From NCBI RefSeq assembly GCF_000988165.1, contig NW_020169299.1, positions 1-64,000 of the forward strand: DNA of 64,000 nt, written 5' to 3'. A program made the position numbers and the translations under genes. This DNA comes from Vairimorpha ceranae (taxonomy: Eukaryota; Microsporidia; Nosematidae). The first letter of the stretch is position 1; each line of letters opens with the position of its first letter. A model generated the notes under the pieces. The model was not told where the DNA came from. It worked only from the letters and a program-made list of their open reading frames with translations, and made no database searches. Below are positions 54,250-64,000 of the stretch, piece by piece.

Positions 54250-54560
54250 TAAATTTTTCCTAGAAAACTCCAAAATAAAAAATTTTAGATTTTACAAGAA
54301 GATCAGCAATATCCTGCTCTCTTTTAGATTTTAATTGCTTCCAACGAAATCATACAGTTCAGCCATCAATTTTGACAAACACTTTCTTTCCTTTTTCAAT
54401 TATTTGGTAAGATCCTATATATAGCTAATATCAGTCTATTTGTACAATAATTTCTTAAATATACCAAATCTTTGGTATAAAACTCACGACTGAACAGTAT
54501 TTCTGTGCTTAATTTATCTTGCGGAACAAAACGTGGGTCTATTTATTATAAAATATCTAA
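54250..54560 (-). pseudogene. Ty3/gypsy-type pol C-terminal remnant
   Basis: The minus strand reads PRFVPQDKLSTEILFSREFYTKDLVYLRNY and, in a shifted frame, LYIGSYQIIEKGKKVFVKIDG then TV-stop-FRWKQLKSKREQDI. The YIGPYxII block and the following beta-rich segment are characteristic of the end of Ty3/gypsy polyproteins. TGA stands where Trp is expected. A short gapped continuation may extend to about 54650. No LTR was found. Confidence 0.5.
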
Positions 54561-55194
54561 AGAAAACAAATCAAATGTCTCAAAGTGCAGAATGGTTATT
54601 TGACAACTTAGTATTCCTGCAGTATCTTTTTGTATCAATATTAAAAATTCCTTTCATTCTAAACAGATAATAAAAATTTAATTCTGTTTTTAATAACTTA
54701 AAAGATGTTCTTTAGTTTTTTGTTACATTTTTTATTTAATCTATGTTTTATTTCTTTTTTAACTCTTTAATCAATTTTCGTTTATACATTCTTAAAATTT
54801 CACCAATAATTTATTTATACGTTTACTTATTCCATTTAAACTTAAATTTAAATAAGAAACACTTATATGTTTAATGCTTATGTTATAAATTTTTTTATTC
54901 TTTTTTGATATATATTAACCGCTATTATCACTTACAAAGTTTCTAGTTGTTTATATTTATTAATCCAACTTTCATTAAAATTTCTTCCGTTTCTGCTTTG
55001 TAAGCAAATCTAACTTGAGATATTCTGAAAATTTTAATATGGTAATATTAAACAACTTCCTATTTGCCTCCGAAACTTCTAAATCTCTAGCCAAAAAGGG
55101 ACTACGAATATCAACACTAATTATATAAGATTTTTCGCGTGATAATATTGGTTTGGTCTTTTAGCGTGACTCGGCTACATTTTTGGGATCTTCT

Positions 55195-56320
55195 CCGCGT
55201 ATTTGCCTACCTTTTTTTCAATCTAAAACAGGGGCTAAAAAAATAAAAAGAAGATAATATATCAAAAAGCCAATAGGCGCAACAAACTGGTAAGCAAATT
55301 TATGAAGTCAGGCAACCATCCCGATATTTTTGTATAAAACGAGAGCGTTTTAAAAAATTGATATTGTTGTTTTTAACCCCAAAAATACTACTAACCTGAT
55401 ACCACCAATTTAAAATTACCTAACCCACCTAATCTAATCAAACTACTTAATTCAATTATCTAACCTATCTACCTATCCTAACTAATACAACCATATACAT
55501 CTGTATTCATAAATACAAAAAGTTTTTTTTAATTTAATAACAAAAGCACATATAAAACCAAAAAGCTATCAAAATTATTTGAATAAAATATTAATGATTT
55601 CTTTTAGAAGGGCAAAAGATTTAAAAATTTTAAAGATAATCCTTATGAATATTACAATAGAACATAAAATTATTCAATATTGGATGTGCCAAAAAGCTTT
55701 ATTATGAGCAATAATATTATAAGCTTTTCCATTTCGTGTTTAAGGTGTGGCTATTTGTCTGGATTGTTGCCAATTTCTACAAGCAACGGAAGTATAGGTT
55801 GTAGATGTACAAAGAAAAGATACCAAAAACATCTTTTTTTGTTTCATTTTACTCTACCCTTAATAAAAATAGCAAGATTATTATATTGTTTAATGTGTGA
55901 TTTAAATTACTTTCAGTTGTCGATATTTTTTAGAATATCTGACACTACTATTGCAAAGTATAACTCTTAACTTTTAGTTTGTTACAAAGACTACTTTGAA
56001 AAAAGGTCTGTTGTGTCGGGAGGATGTTGTATAATTGTTGAAGTTGATGAAAGCGTTTTGTCACGTAAAGGGATTATTAGAAATCTTACAAGCTCCGATG
56101 ATACCAGGGATACAATTTGGATATTAGGTGGAATAGACCAAACAGAAGAAAGAAATTTCTTTCTTTGTAGAGATATTGTTCGTGCTATAGAATCATTAAC
56201 TGCAACTATGATGCCTAATATCAACAATGATAGCATTCTATTTACCGACGGACACCTGTCATATCCGCCTGTTGCAAAAAATTTAAATTTTAGGCATCGT
56301 ATAGTTTTATCATACTGAAG
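55195..56320 (+). pseudogene. Merlin transposase relic with a possible left end
   Basis: Plus strand. 55680-55970 includes a zinc-ribbon-like CLRCGY...CRCTKKRY and ends in FRISDTTIAKYNS. After a stop and frame shift 56013-56318 reads CIIVEVDESVLSRKG (first Asp), DTRDTIWILGGIDQTEERNFF, NDSILFTDGHLSYPPVAKNL (second Asp). The third block is missing after 56320. At 55195-55250 CGCGTATTTGCCTACCTTT...GGGGCTAAAAAAAT matches 10430-10485 beside the related copy, so it is likely the terminal repeat. The antisense 145-codon frame is a shadow. Confidence 0.8.
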
Positions 56321-56494
56321 GTTACGGGTCAGAAGATGGGGATCAGTGCGGTTTTCTTCCCCAGGGGGAAGTAACCGCAGTATAATTTTTTTTAACATTT
56401 TACCCTTATATGAGAAGAAATTTTGCAAATTATTGGTACTGATATAAATTGTACTATCAACTTTCTCAAATCCATATGATTTATCAAAAGAAGC

Positions 56495-56994
56495 ATGTGT
56501 TGTGTTTATTGCTCTAGAGGTATGGATTGGCGAGCTTGTAGTAAAAGACCAAAGACAAATTTGTTTGGAAGTGCGGAAACAAACAATGTCTTAAGTTTAA
56601 AACTATACTTTCAATCAAAAACAATTCGTTTTTTGAAAAAACACGAATTGATTTACAAATGGGAGTATACGCCATTTATCTTTGGAGCATAAACACTTCG
56701 CATAAAAATATTAACGTTTTAACGGGACCAGGACACGATAAGGTAACTGAAATGTGCAGAAGTTTTAGAAATGCATGTGTAGAGTTCTTTATTAGAAATT
56801 CGATTTCCCTTGGTGGTCCCGTCACTATATGCCAAATTGATGAAAGCTTGTTTTTTCACAAGCAAAATTATAATGGGGGACGAACGTCAGATCATCAAGT
56901 CTGAGTTTTTGGGATAGTTGATACAAGTTATGTATCTGCAAGGGGATACATGGAGATTGTAGCCCAAAGAGACAAAGCCTCCCTTCAGTTATAG
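56495..56994 (+). pseudogene. Merlin transposase of another subfamily, interrupted by an insertion
   Basis: Plus strand. 56495-56692 holds a zinc-ribbon-like CCVYCSRGMDWRACSKR; 56659-56904 continues in another frame with ICQIDESLFFHKQNYNGGRTSDHQV (first Asp block), then TGA in place of the Trp of VWVFG, then FGIVDTSYVSARGYMEIVAQRDKASLQ up to about 56990. Exactly there the terminal repeat of the next Merlin element begins. Beyond that element, at 58369, the sequence reads SPLFFSTIFEEF, which could be the continuation. Confidence 0.75.
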
Positions 56995-57049
56995 TCGGCC
57001 TGTTCGGTATTTTTTGATATTTCCAAAATTTGATATTTTTTAACCCCAA

Positions 57050-57122
57050 TTTTTCAACTTTAAAATGAATTTACACTTGCAAAACGAAGTCTTAAAGTGT
57101 AAATTCATTTTAAAATTGAAAA
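57050..57122. repeat. Long hairpin just inside the left terminal repeat
   Basis: Arms 57050-57078 and 57094-57122 pair over about 28 bases with one or two mismatches (AAAATGAATTTACACTT against AAGTGTAAATTCATTTT), with a 15-base loop. It lies between the terminal repeat and the transposase stop codon. Confidence 0.8.
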
Positions 57123-57184
57123 ATTTTTGTACAGTTCACGAATAAATTATAAGTAAATAAAAAATTTACAAATCAACAAACAAA

Positions 57185-58311
57185 TCATTCTAAATAAATA
57201 TTAATAAAATATTTTAATAAGACCTCTAGACTGTTGCTCCCTTCGTTTTTTTTAACATAAATCTTAATAAGTATATTGACATAATACAAGGGCAGCTGGC
57301 CAGAAGATAAGAAGTCTTCTAGAACACAACTCCCAAAGCCTTTATTATTTGTAAATACTGTTTTATTTGGATTGTTGCTATTGCTTGCAACTTTGCTAGG
57401 TGATACTCTTGCATGCTGGTTTTGGTTACTGCTCATGAGTATAAAATATATTTTGGGGTAAAATAAAAAGAAAATATTTATACTGAAATATTTTCTGGAA
57501 AATTCATTTGTGGGAAAAATTTTAAAATATGATAAAAATGTGGTAGATAATACCACATATATGTCAATATATTTCCATGTTCTGCTTCTTATTAGAATTG
57601 TCCTTTTTATTCCACTCCAGTTACCTTCTATGATGTTGGTATGCGTGTTAGTTTGCTTGTCAACAAAATTTTTTGAATAGTTTACAATTTGATGTTTAAA
57701 AAATTCCTTGGAAAGATTTGAATAGGATTTCCAGCAATCACTATAAATAGTCGTTTCTTTTTAATGTATTTTTTACAAAGCGTCGTTAAAGTAAAGCCGT
57801 CTCTTTTTTCTACATGTCTTAGCACGATTCTTTTGTTAATTCTTTCAACGGCGCCCACAACCCAAACGCCTTCTACTCTGTGGCCTCTGTTGTATTTTCT
57901 CCTGCCGAATTTACTTTCGTCAATTTCAACTATCGCATTATTTCCACCAATTCTATCAAACTTATTTAAATATAAGTCTAATCCACCTAGTGATCGTAGC
58001 TTATCGCAGATTTCAAAGACCGAAGATCTATGAATTCCTGCAATGCTGGCAATAAGATCACAAGGAACATTCTCAATCCACATATCTATTACTTTTATTA
58101 AAGTAATAATAGGAAGTGGCGAGTTTTCAAAAATTGTTCCTTTATAGCAAGTGAACCTACACTTACATGCAGGAAAGGAACAGACAATCCTGTTCTTTTC
58201 CTTCAGTTTACGTGTATTTGAACCGCATTTATAACATTTTCGATTGTTATAATGGTTATTGACTTCACTTGCAAATTTTTGGTACTCCTCTTCCTCTTTG
58301 AGTTTTATCAT
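57185..58311 (-). pseudogene. Merlin transposase gene with one frameshift
   Basis: First part, 58311-57682 (209 codons): zinc ribbon KCYKCG...RIVCSFPACKC (25-51), RFTCYKGTIFENSPLP, a helical part, and VEIDESKFGRRKYNRGHRVEGVWVVG (128-153) with the first catalytic Asp at residue 131. After about residue 185 the frame shifts; in the other frame IYSDCWKSY (57748-57722) supplies the second Asp and NIIEGNWSGIK (about 57640-57609) the catalytic Glu, and the frame runs on without a stop to 57185, with a long Ser/Asn-rich tail. All DDE residues are thus present, split by one slip beside a T-run (57755-57765). The ATG is preceded by AACCCCTAAA, lying within the terminal repeat. Whether the slip is mutation, assembly error or a regulated frameshift cannot be told here. 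Confidence 0.85.
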
Positions 58312-58379
58312 TTTAGGGGTTAAAAAATTACAAATTCTGGAAATATCAAAAAATACCGGTCTGCCCGATTTAGTCCTCT

Positions 58380-58712
58380 ATTTTTTAGTACAATTTTTGA
58401 AGAATTTATTATGTTAATAACAGTAAAAAAATTATACAGACCATTAATTAAAACAAAAAACAAAAAAGCTCTTATTAAGTGAAATCATTAAGCATAATAC
58501 ACTTTTTATGATACTTTTTTATGATAGTTTTAAAAAATAAAAATAATTGAAAATTTAACATGCAATTTTGTTTGTATCAATTTTATATGTAAATGTTAAA
58601 AGAACGTAGTAATATTTGTCCAAAATAAAAGCTTTAAAGTTATTAAGCAATCATCCCCTTTTTAGATATAATTTCTCCTTTTAATAAAAGTAAATTTTTA
58701 AAATTATACCCA
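58380..58712. other. Spacer with upstream region of the 58716 gene
   Basis: AT-rich. Possible leftover of the interrupted Merlin gene at 58369-58450; promoter of the next gene near its end (CTCCTTTTAATAAAAG, then ACCCACTA). Confidence 0.45.
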
Positions 58713-58715
58713 CTA

Positions 58716-59393
58716 ATGGATTGGAAATCTCTTGCATCAATTACAATTGTAGTTTCCTCAGCCATATTAATTGTAATCATTGCCACGATATTAATATGTA
58801 AACATTACTTCAAAAGTAGAAAGAAGCAGATAGATCTTAATTCAAATTTTTTTGGATCAATGAACATTAAGCCACACATCGATACTATGAAATTATTCAA
58901 CCCCGATTTAGATAATGACACATTGCGGAAGCTTTATCTTTCATTTCGTGCTATTGTTATGGGATATGCAAAATATTCAGAAAGTGTTGTTATCTGTGAA
59001 GCTAGGTTAGGTGCAAAAGATCAGATAGTAAATTTTAAAATCTCTGAGAGCAATCCAACCGATGCTGAAAATAAAATACTGAAAAATTATGAGCGTATAA
59101 AAATGTCTGGTTCTCCGGACTGGAAAAAGGCCATTTTGAAATTATCTTTTATAAAAGTTGATGAACAAATTTTATTTGATCTCAATGAAGATGATAAATT
59201 TTTAATACAAAATAATGAAAAAATAATTGCTGACTTATTAGAGCAATCTAATATCTCTTTAAGTTTAGAATTAAAAAAACAATTGTTAGAAAAAAGCATT
59301 AAAACAACAAATGAAGAGATGCGGCAGATTTCTTCCCTAGACATAATGTTTTCTAAATATGTAAAATTTTTTCTTTTGAAAGAAGAAAATTGA
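58716..59393 (+). CDS. N-terminally anchored membrane protein, unknown
   Basis: 225 residues, not recognised. One transmembrane helix at about 8-29 (ITIVVSSAILIVIIATILI) followed by HYFKSRKKQ, so the bulk is probably cytosolic or lumenal depending on orientation; the positive-inside rule favours cytosolic. The soluble part is mixed alpha/beta with charged helices, including LEQSNISLSLELKKQLLEKSIKTTNEEM near the C-terminus. No repeats or known motifs. The start follows TACCCACTA, a good match to the local signature, so I accept it as real. Confidence 0.8.
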   Translation: MDWKSLASITIVVSSAILIVIIATILICKHYFKSRKKQIDLNSNFFGSMNIKPHIDTMKLFNPDLDNDTLRKLYLSFRAIVMGYAKYSESVVICEARLGAKDQIVNFKISESNPTDAENKILKNYERIKMSGSPDWKKAILKLSFIKVDEQILFDLNEDDKFLIQNNEKIIADLLEQSNISLSLELKKQLLEKSIKTTNEEMRQISSLDIMFSKYVKFFLLKEEN

Positions 59394-59399
59394 AAATTT

Positions 59400-62300
59400 T
59401 AGAAATATTATAGAAATAAATAAAAAATTAATATTCTCTCTTTTTCATCGAAAATTAATAATATTATCGTTTTATCAATTGAAGTTATCATCTAGTTTAG
59501 TCGTACGTTTTATTCATTCCCTGTAAATTTTGTAACGTTTCAATAAATCGTAAAAAAAAGTAATTACATATGCTCGAAGTAGCTATAAGAAGCAAAAAAT
59601 ATTTAGCTGTTAGTGGACAGTTAAACTTGTAAAAAGGCTAAAAAGAAAAAAGTTTATAAAAATTGTCGAATTTAACAAACTTCTCAAAGTGGTTTTTTTC
59701 GGGATTTATATTTCTGATAAAAATAATGATGTTTATACTTGTAGTGAAACGCAAGTTTCACTGCTGACAGATGGATATCTTTAAGTCCTGATCACTAAGA
59801 CGCAACAAAGGTGAAATTGGAGTTGAAACTATCACTTATGTTTCATTCTAGATCTAGGCCTATGACAAAAATATTATTTTCATTTAAAAACTGTAGTTTT
59901 GTGATAAAACTAAACTTAAAATTTAATTATTTTTTTATAAAATTATTTATTATTTAATTAATATTATAAAGATTAACAAACAATAAAAAGATAATTATCG
60001 AGATATAAACAAAATTGTGTTACATACTTGAGGCATATTGGAAGCATATATAAAAATATGTCACAAATACAATAAAAGTTCTTTTATCTTACGTAAATTT
60101 TCTTATTATTCATTTTAAAGTAGACCATAAAAGTAAAATTTTTGTAATTTTTATTTATAAAAAAAAGATATATTAATTTACATTAAATTCGTTAAATATT
60201 GGAATAATTTATCGAATGCGACCTTTTTGGAAATAGAACTCCAGAACGCTTCTAACAATGTCAAGTTTTTCACTTACCCTATTAAAGAAGGTGTTTTCTT
60301 TAAACGATTTATCTTGCACTCTTGGTGCTTTGTTATGACCATGATTTTTAGTCAAACGTCTTTTGTTGTCTTCTATATCTTTTGTTAAATCAAGCTCATT
60401 TATATTTTAAAGCTTTAGAATACTTTAACAAATATATTAAGCACAAAAGATCATATGTTACTTTTTTTATAAGTTTCAACTAGTAATCAAACCATCTAAG
60501 TGGTATTTATACCACAAGTATTTTTTAATATTTGCCAGAGATAGCAAACAATAAATTGTAGCTCAAGCAATATACAATTTAATTATCAAAATTAAAAACC
60601 TTTTTATTAAAATGTTTATTTAATTCCATTACGGCTAAAACTTTCTTTTATTTATATTTTTGGCTTTAGATATATGTGCAAACACAGTTACTTAAACCAA
60701 TAATAATGTTCAAGATTCTGTAAATTATCTGTTTTACAATTTAAATATTGATTACAATGACACCAATAAATTATATTTAATATGTTATTACTATCCAAAA
60801 CAATAGTAAAACGTCGATTCATTTTTAAGAAATTTGCTTTCATTCATCTTTAAAGAACGTTGTGCATATTTCCGTTTAGTAATTGTAGCTTATAATTCGA
60901 GAATAAAAACTTTTATAAAAAAAGTGTAAACAGAGGCATTGATATAAATGAATTTATTATGAAACAAAGAGAGATGAAAATTGCTCAGAACTAAACGTAC
61001 TAATTGTGATAATATAAAGATGTAAATTAATAATTAAAAGGGATATTACTCTAAAGCGCACAAATTAATATTAAATGTTAACGATATCGATTAAAAAAAT
61101 GGTTCCAGGCTTTAAAAAAAAGTTTACAGTTTATTTTGAAATTATAAGTCTTGGAGTTAATGTCTAAAACATGATACAGACAATACATCAGTGAAACCTT
61201 GATGTATCATACGTTTGGTACATTTATTTTAAGTTTAAATATAAAAGATTTTTTATGAAAGAGAAGAAGGATGATTAGAAAAAACACAAATAAAGCAAAT
61301 CTTTATAAAAAGTCTTCTGAATGCAACAATGAATGTTTATAACACTTCTTTATGTGTTTGGTTGTACAGCTACAGTTTTTTATGAGATGTTTTTCGTAAA
61401 ACAGTACATTTCAATATAATCAAGTCTTATTGGCTGTTAGAAAAAAAAATATTTATTAACTTGAAATGTCGGATTTATGTGTATTATAATATTGATTAAT
61501 ACAATAAATATCATTATACACCATCTTTCTTGAAAAAATTTGTATTTGTTTATAATATTATAAATACTTTTGTTTTTTCAAAAGAATATTAAGCTTTAAT
61601 TACAATGCTAAAATTATTGTTTTTAAAAAAAATCAATACAAAAATAAATCGCATAAGTTTGTAGAAAAAAATCTACATAAATTTTAGCTAAACTGGCACA
61701 AAATATATGCCTTTTTGGTCTATATGTTTATCAATATTTATAATTTTCATAAGCATTTTTAACCATTTCTGTGCTTTCTAGCATTTCTAAATCTTTGATT
61801 TGTTTTTTTCTTCGAGCTCTACTAATTAGTCAGACCTTTTGACTGCTTCTACCCAAGCTTTTCGTAGTTATTTTAAGAAGTTTGAACAAATATAGGAACC
61901 AATGTGGTGACATAAATTTAATGCAAATATAGTGTTTTTTTAATTAAAATCCAAAAGTACATATCCTGTCACATGACGTATCTCTTGAAGTGATTTAGAT
62001 ATTTAAAGGCTGCTTTCAAAAAAGGTAACATAAAAATCTGAAGACACAAATAAATCATTGATGTAAATAAAAAAGCAAGTTTCTAAAATATTTAAGATTA
62101 TTCTATGATATTGTAAAAATCCAAAAAAATTTAAACATTGGATTTTTTTGTTAAAACCTAATGTGTTTATTAAAACTAGCGTAAACCTACATTAAAAACC
62201 AACCTACGCCTAAAGTATTTATCAAAACTTAAATAAAATTATATTAAACAAAATTCTTAATAAATTAAAACTATTTTTTTTCACATCTTTTTCATTAAAA

Positions 62301-62880
62301 TTAAAGATAAAACCCAATTTTTGTTTTAAACGTAAGTTACAATTTAGCCAAATTAGAAATTACTCTGCTTTTTTTTGCATGTATTAAAAAGACTTTGTTG
62401 AATTTAGTGTATCTAAGCCATATACTGCAACTTTTGAAAGATTTTAATAATATTTAAGTTTTAATTTTCAAGAAATTTTGTAAGACATTTTAATTTCACT
62501 ATTATGAAAAAAGGGGCCTTTAAATACTCTTAAGCCGTTCTATTTTTTCTTATAAATAATGTTAGAATAATTTAAAATTGTTATTAAAAATTTTTGATAT
62601 TTTTGTGTAAATTTTTAATTAAATTGGTCATAAAATTAATAGATCAAATATCATATTAGAAAAAATTAAATAAACAAACAAAACTTTATTTTGTGTAAAG
62701 TAGACCAATTTTGTTTATTAATAAAATATGAATGCAAATAAATTAAATATTTTACAATTGCATATATTGCATCTTTTTTCAATTACAAATACAAAAATGA
62801 TTTAAATTAATAGAATTTGAATTTTATTCATTAAATATTTTTTTTAATTAGTTTTTATTTTTAAAAAATCTAGTTTTTTA
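59400..62880. other. Gene-poor AT-rich DNA
   Basis: About 3.5 kb. A minus frame at about 60211-60405 is open for some 64 codons without an ATG (DIEDNKRRLTKNHGHNKAPR in its middle) and may be a gene fragment. A small palindrome AGTGAAACGCAAGTTTCACT is at about 59743. Nothing else recognised. Confidence 0.45.
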
Positions 62881-62886
62881 CCCATA

Positions 62887-63474
62887 ATGTTTTACATTTA
62901 TTTCTTATGTTATCTTTTTTCTTCTAACACATCAGAAAGTGATATGCATACCAACACTTTTATAAAATCATATATAAATGATGACTGTAATGCTAAATAT
63001 TCTTCTACACTTTTTACATCTATTAATAATGCTACAGAATATAAAGAACTTATCAAAGATTTATACCCATGCTCATGGCTTTCTAGTATAAATAGCTTCT
63101 TTTATAAATTTGATAACAATAAACATCTGCGAAAATTTATCGAAAAATATCGTAAACTTATTTGTTTTCTAATACCGCATGAAAAATTTGATTTTGTTTA
63201 TCCGATAGATTATTTATTAGAACAATATAAAAACAGATTTATAGATAATTATATTGAGCTTGAACTACGAAAAATTTCATTAACAAAAATGTTGTCTTTT
63301 TTACGATTTTCTGAATCTATAAATCTTGATGATATTAGATACAAAAACATACTTAAATTATATATTGATCAAATAATCAACACAGTAGAAATATATTCTA
63401 AATTTTTTTATGAATTGAGAATAATTTATTTTTATTTAATTAACGAAGACCAATTAAATACAGTTGATTCTTAA
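62887..63474 (+). CDS. Secreted helical protein, unknown
   Basis: 195 residues. The short hydrophobic leader MFYIYFLCYLFSSNTS looks like a signal peptide; no later transmembrane helix is clear. Two Cys lie in the first half of the mature part (NDDCNAKY, YPCSWL) and a third at RKLICFL; the rest is helical and rich in Tyr, Phe, Lys and Ile. No known motif. The start follows TTTTACCCATA, matching the local CCC signature, and the frame is full length to a TAA. Probably an exported lineage-specific protein; not related in sequence to the 5.2/15.6/18.1 kb family as far as I can see. Confidence 0.78.
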   Translation: MFYIYFLCYLFSSNTSESDMHTNTFIKSYINDDCNAKYSSTLFTSINNATEYKELIKDLYPCSWLSSINSFFYKFDNNKHLRKFIEKYRKLICFLIPHEKFDFVYPIDYLLEQYKNRFIDNYIELELRKISLTKMLSFLRFSESINLDDIRYKNILKLYIDQIINTVEIYSKFFYELRIIYFYLINEDQLNTVDS

Positions 63475-63479
63475 TTTCG

Positions 63480-64000
63480 ATTTTTTTTATTTTGTAGAAA
63501 GACATTTTTATTCTTTATTAGTTAAAAGACGTTGTTTGCATAAGAAAAATGGAGAATTTTGTTTTAGAAGGCCGCTTCTTACTTCAGCTTAAAAGGAATT
63601 TAGAAAAAATATATAAATAATTTTATTCAAGTATTAAAATTTTTTTATACGTCACATCGAACATATCAGAATTTTTTTTACGAACTTTTTTCTAAATTAA
63701 AATGCATATAGTATCAAAATTTTAATATATAATCTTATTTATTAATAAAAAAGATTTGATCTCTATGTTTTTAAATATATTTTCAACTGTATTATAAGTT
63801 TTGTTTAAAATATCTAATCAAATAGCTAGGTAATTTTAATAAAGATAAACTGTAGATAGAGATTAAAAATAGATTTTTTTGTTAATATCTTGTGTGAATA
63901 CTTTTCGCCAAAATTACCACTTCATATCTTTTTTTATCTTTAAATATAATTTTGGTACAGCTCCTTCAGTATCTTATTCCATTCTTCCGCCACAGTAACT
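63480..64000. other. AT-rich DNA to the window end
   Basis: No gene recognised. Confidence 0.4.

Larger units (their letters stand above)
56995..58368 (-). mobile_element. Merlin element, complete ends, one frameshift from intact
   Basis: Terminal inverted repeats at 56995-57047 and 58316-58368 are 53 bases each and match at about 46 positions, including an uninterrupted 20-base core CGGTATTTTTTGATATTTCC. Their inner ends read TTTTTTAACCCC. Total length about 1.37 kb. The minus-strand transposase starts at 58311 and its frame is broken once near 57755-57770. This is the best preserved transposon of the window and looks recently inserted. Confidence 0.9.

Noticed and set aside
1..64000. Alternative genetic code with TGA as Trp
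   Set aside because: Genes such as those ending at 31911, 37300 and 59393 use TGA as stop and conserved Trp residues in host genes are TGG; TGA at Trp sites is confined to transposon relics.

Overview
The window is eukaryotic and looks like a large-genome, transposon-rich microsporidian of the Anncaliia, Edhazardia or Hamiltosporidium kind; this is inferred and no species is named. DNA is extremely AT-rich (roughly three quarters or more A+T by eye). The housekeeping genes are short and apparently intronless, with fungal/microsporidian character: cytosolic ribosomal protein uS11, two-domain phosphofructokinase, CHK1, a UTP4-like WD protein, an MSH4-like MutS, ribose-5-phosphate isomerase A and URM1. 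Most believable start codons have a CCC-containing pyrimidine tract within about 4-20 bases upstream, a known microsporidian initiator signature. No convincing tRNA, rRNA, CRISPR array or bacterial operon was seen.

Layout. Positions 1-28.6 kb are gene-poor and full of decayed transposons: three Tc1/mariner-type copies (1-789, 19.6-21.0 kb, 22.6-23.8 kb), five Merlin (IS1595/ISXO2-like) relics, and an H2C2 integrase fragment (12.2-13.4 kb). Scattered among them are a family of three related small secreted/membrane proteins (5.2, 15.6 and 18.1 kb), a broken gene (8.5-9.6 kb) and an acidic one-pass membrane protein (24.0 kb). Positions 28.7-38.8 kb form the main gene island: URM1, a 58-residue protein, RPIA, an unknown, a zinc-finger protein, PFK, uS11, a small Cys-rich protein and a membrane-anchored kinase. 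Short gene-flanking minisatellites and a long hairpin lie between them. Positions 38.8-50 kb hold a Merlin element with both terminal repeats, then CHK1, the UTP4-like gene and MSH4, followed by a GC-rich 240-base patch that does not match its surroundings. Positions 50-58.4 kb are transposon-rich again, with a Ty3/gypsy pol remnant and four Merlin copies, one apparently inserted inside another. Positions 58.7-64 kb hold two unknown membrane or secreted proteins in otherwise empty AT-rich DNA.

How it fits together. The conserved genes cover translation and ribosome biogenesis (uS11, UTP4-like), carbon flow (PFK, RPIA), thiolation/urmylation (URM1), checkpoint control (CHK1) and meiosis (MSH4). 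They sit in islands separated by several kilobases of relic transposon DNA. The lineage-specific secreted family, which shares coding and promoter sequence, is the best candidate for undescribed biology. All functional names rest on motifs read by eye; no database search was possible.
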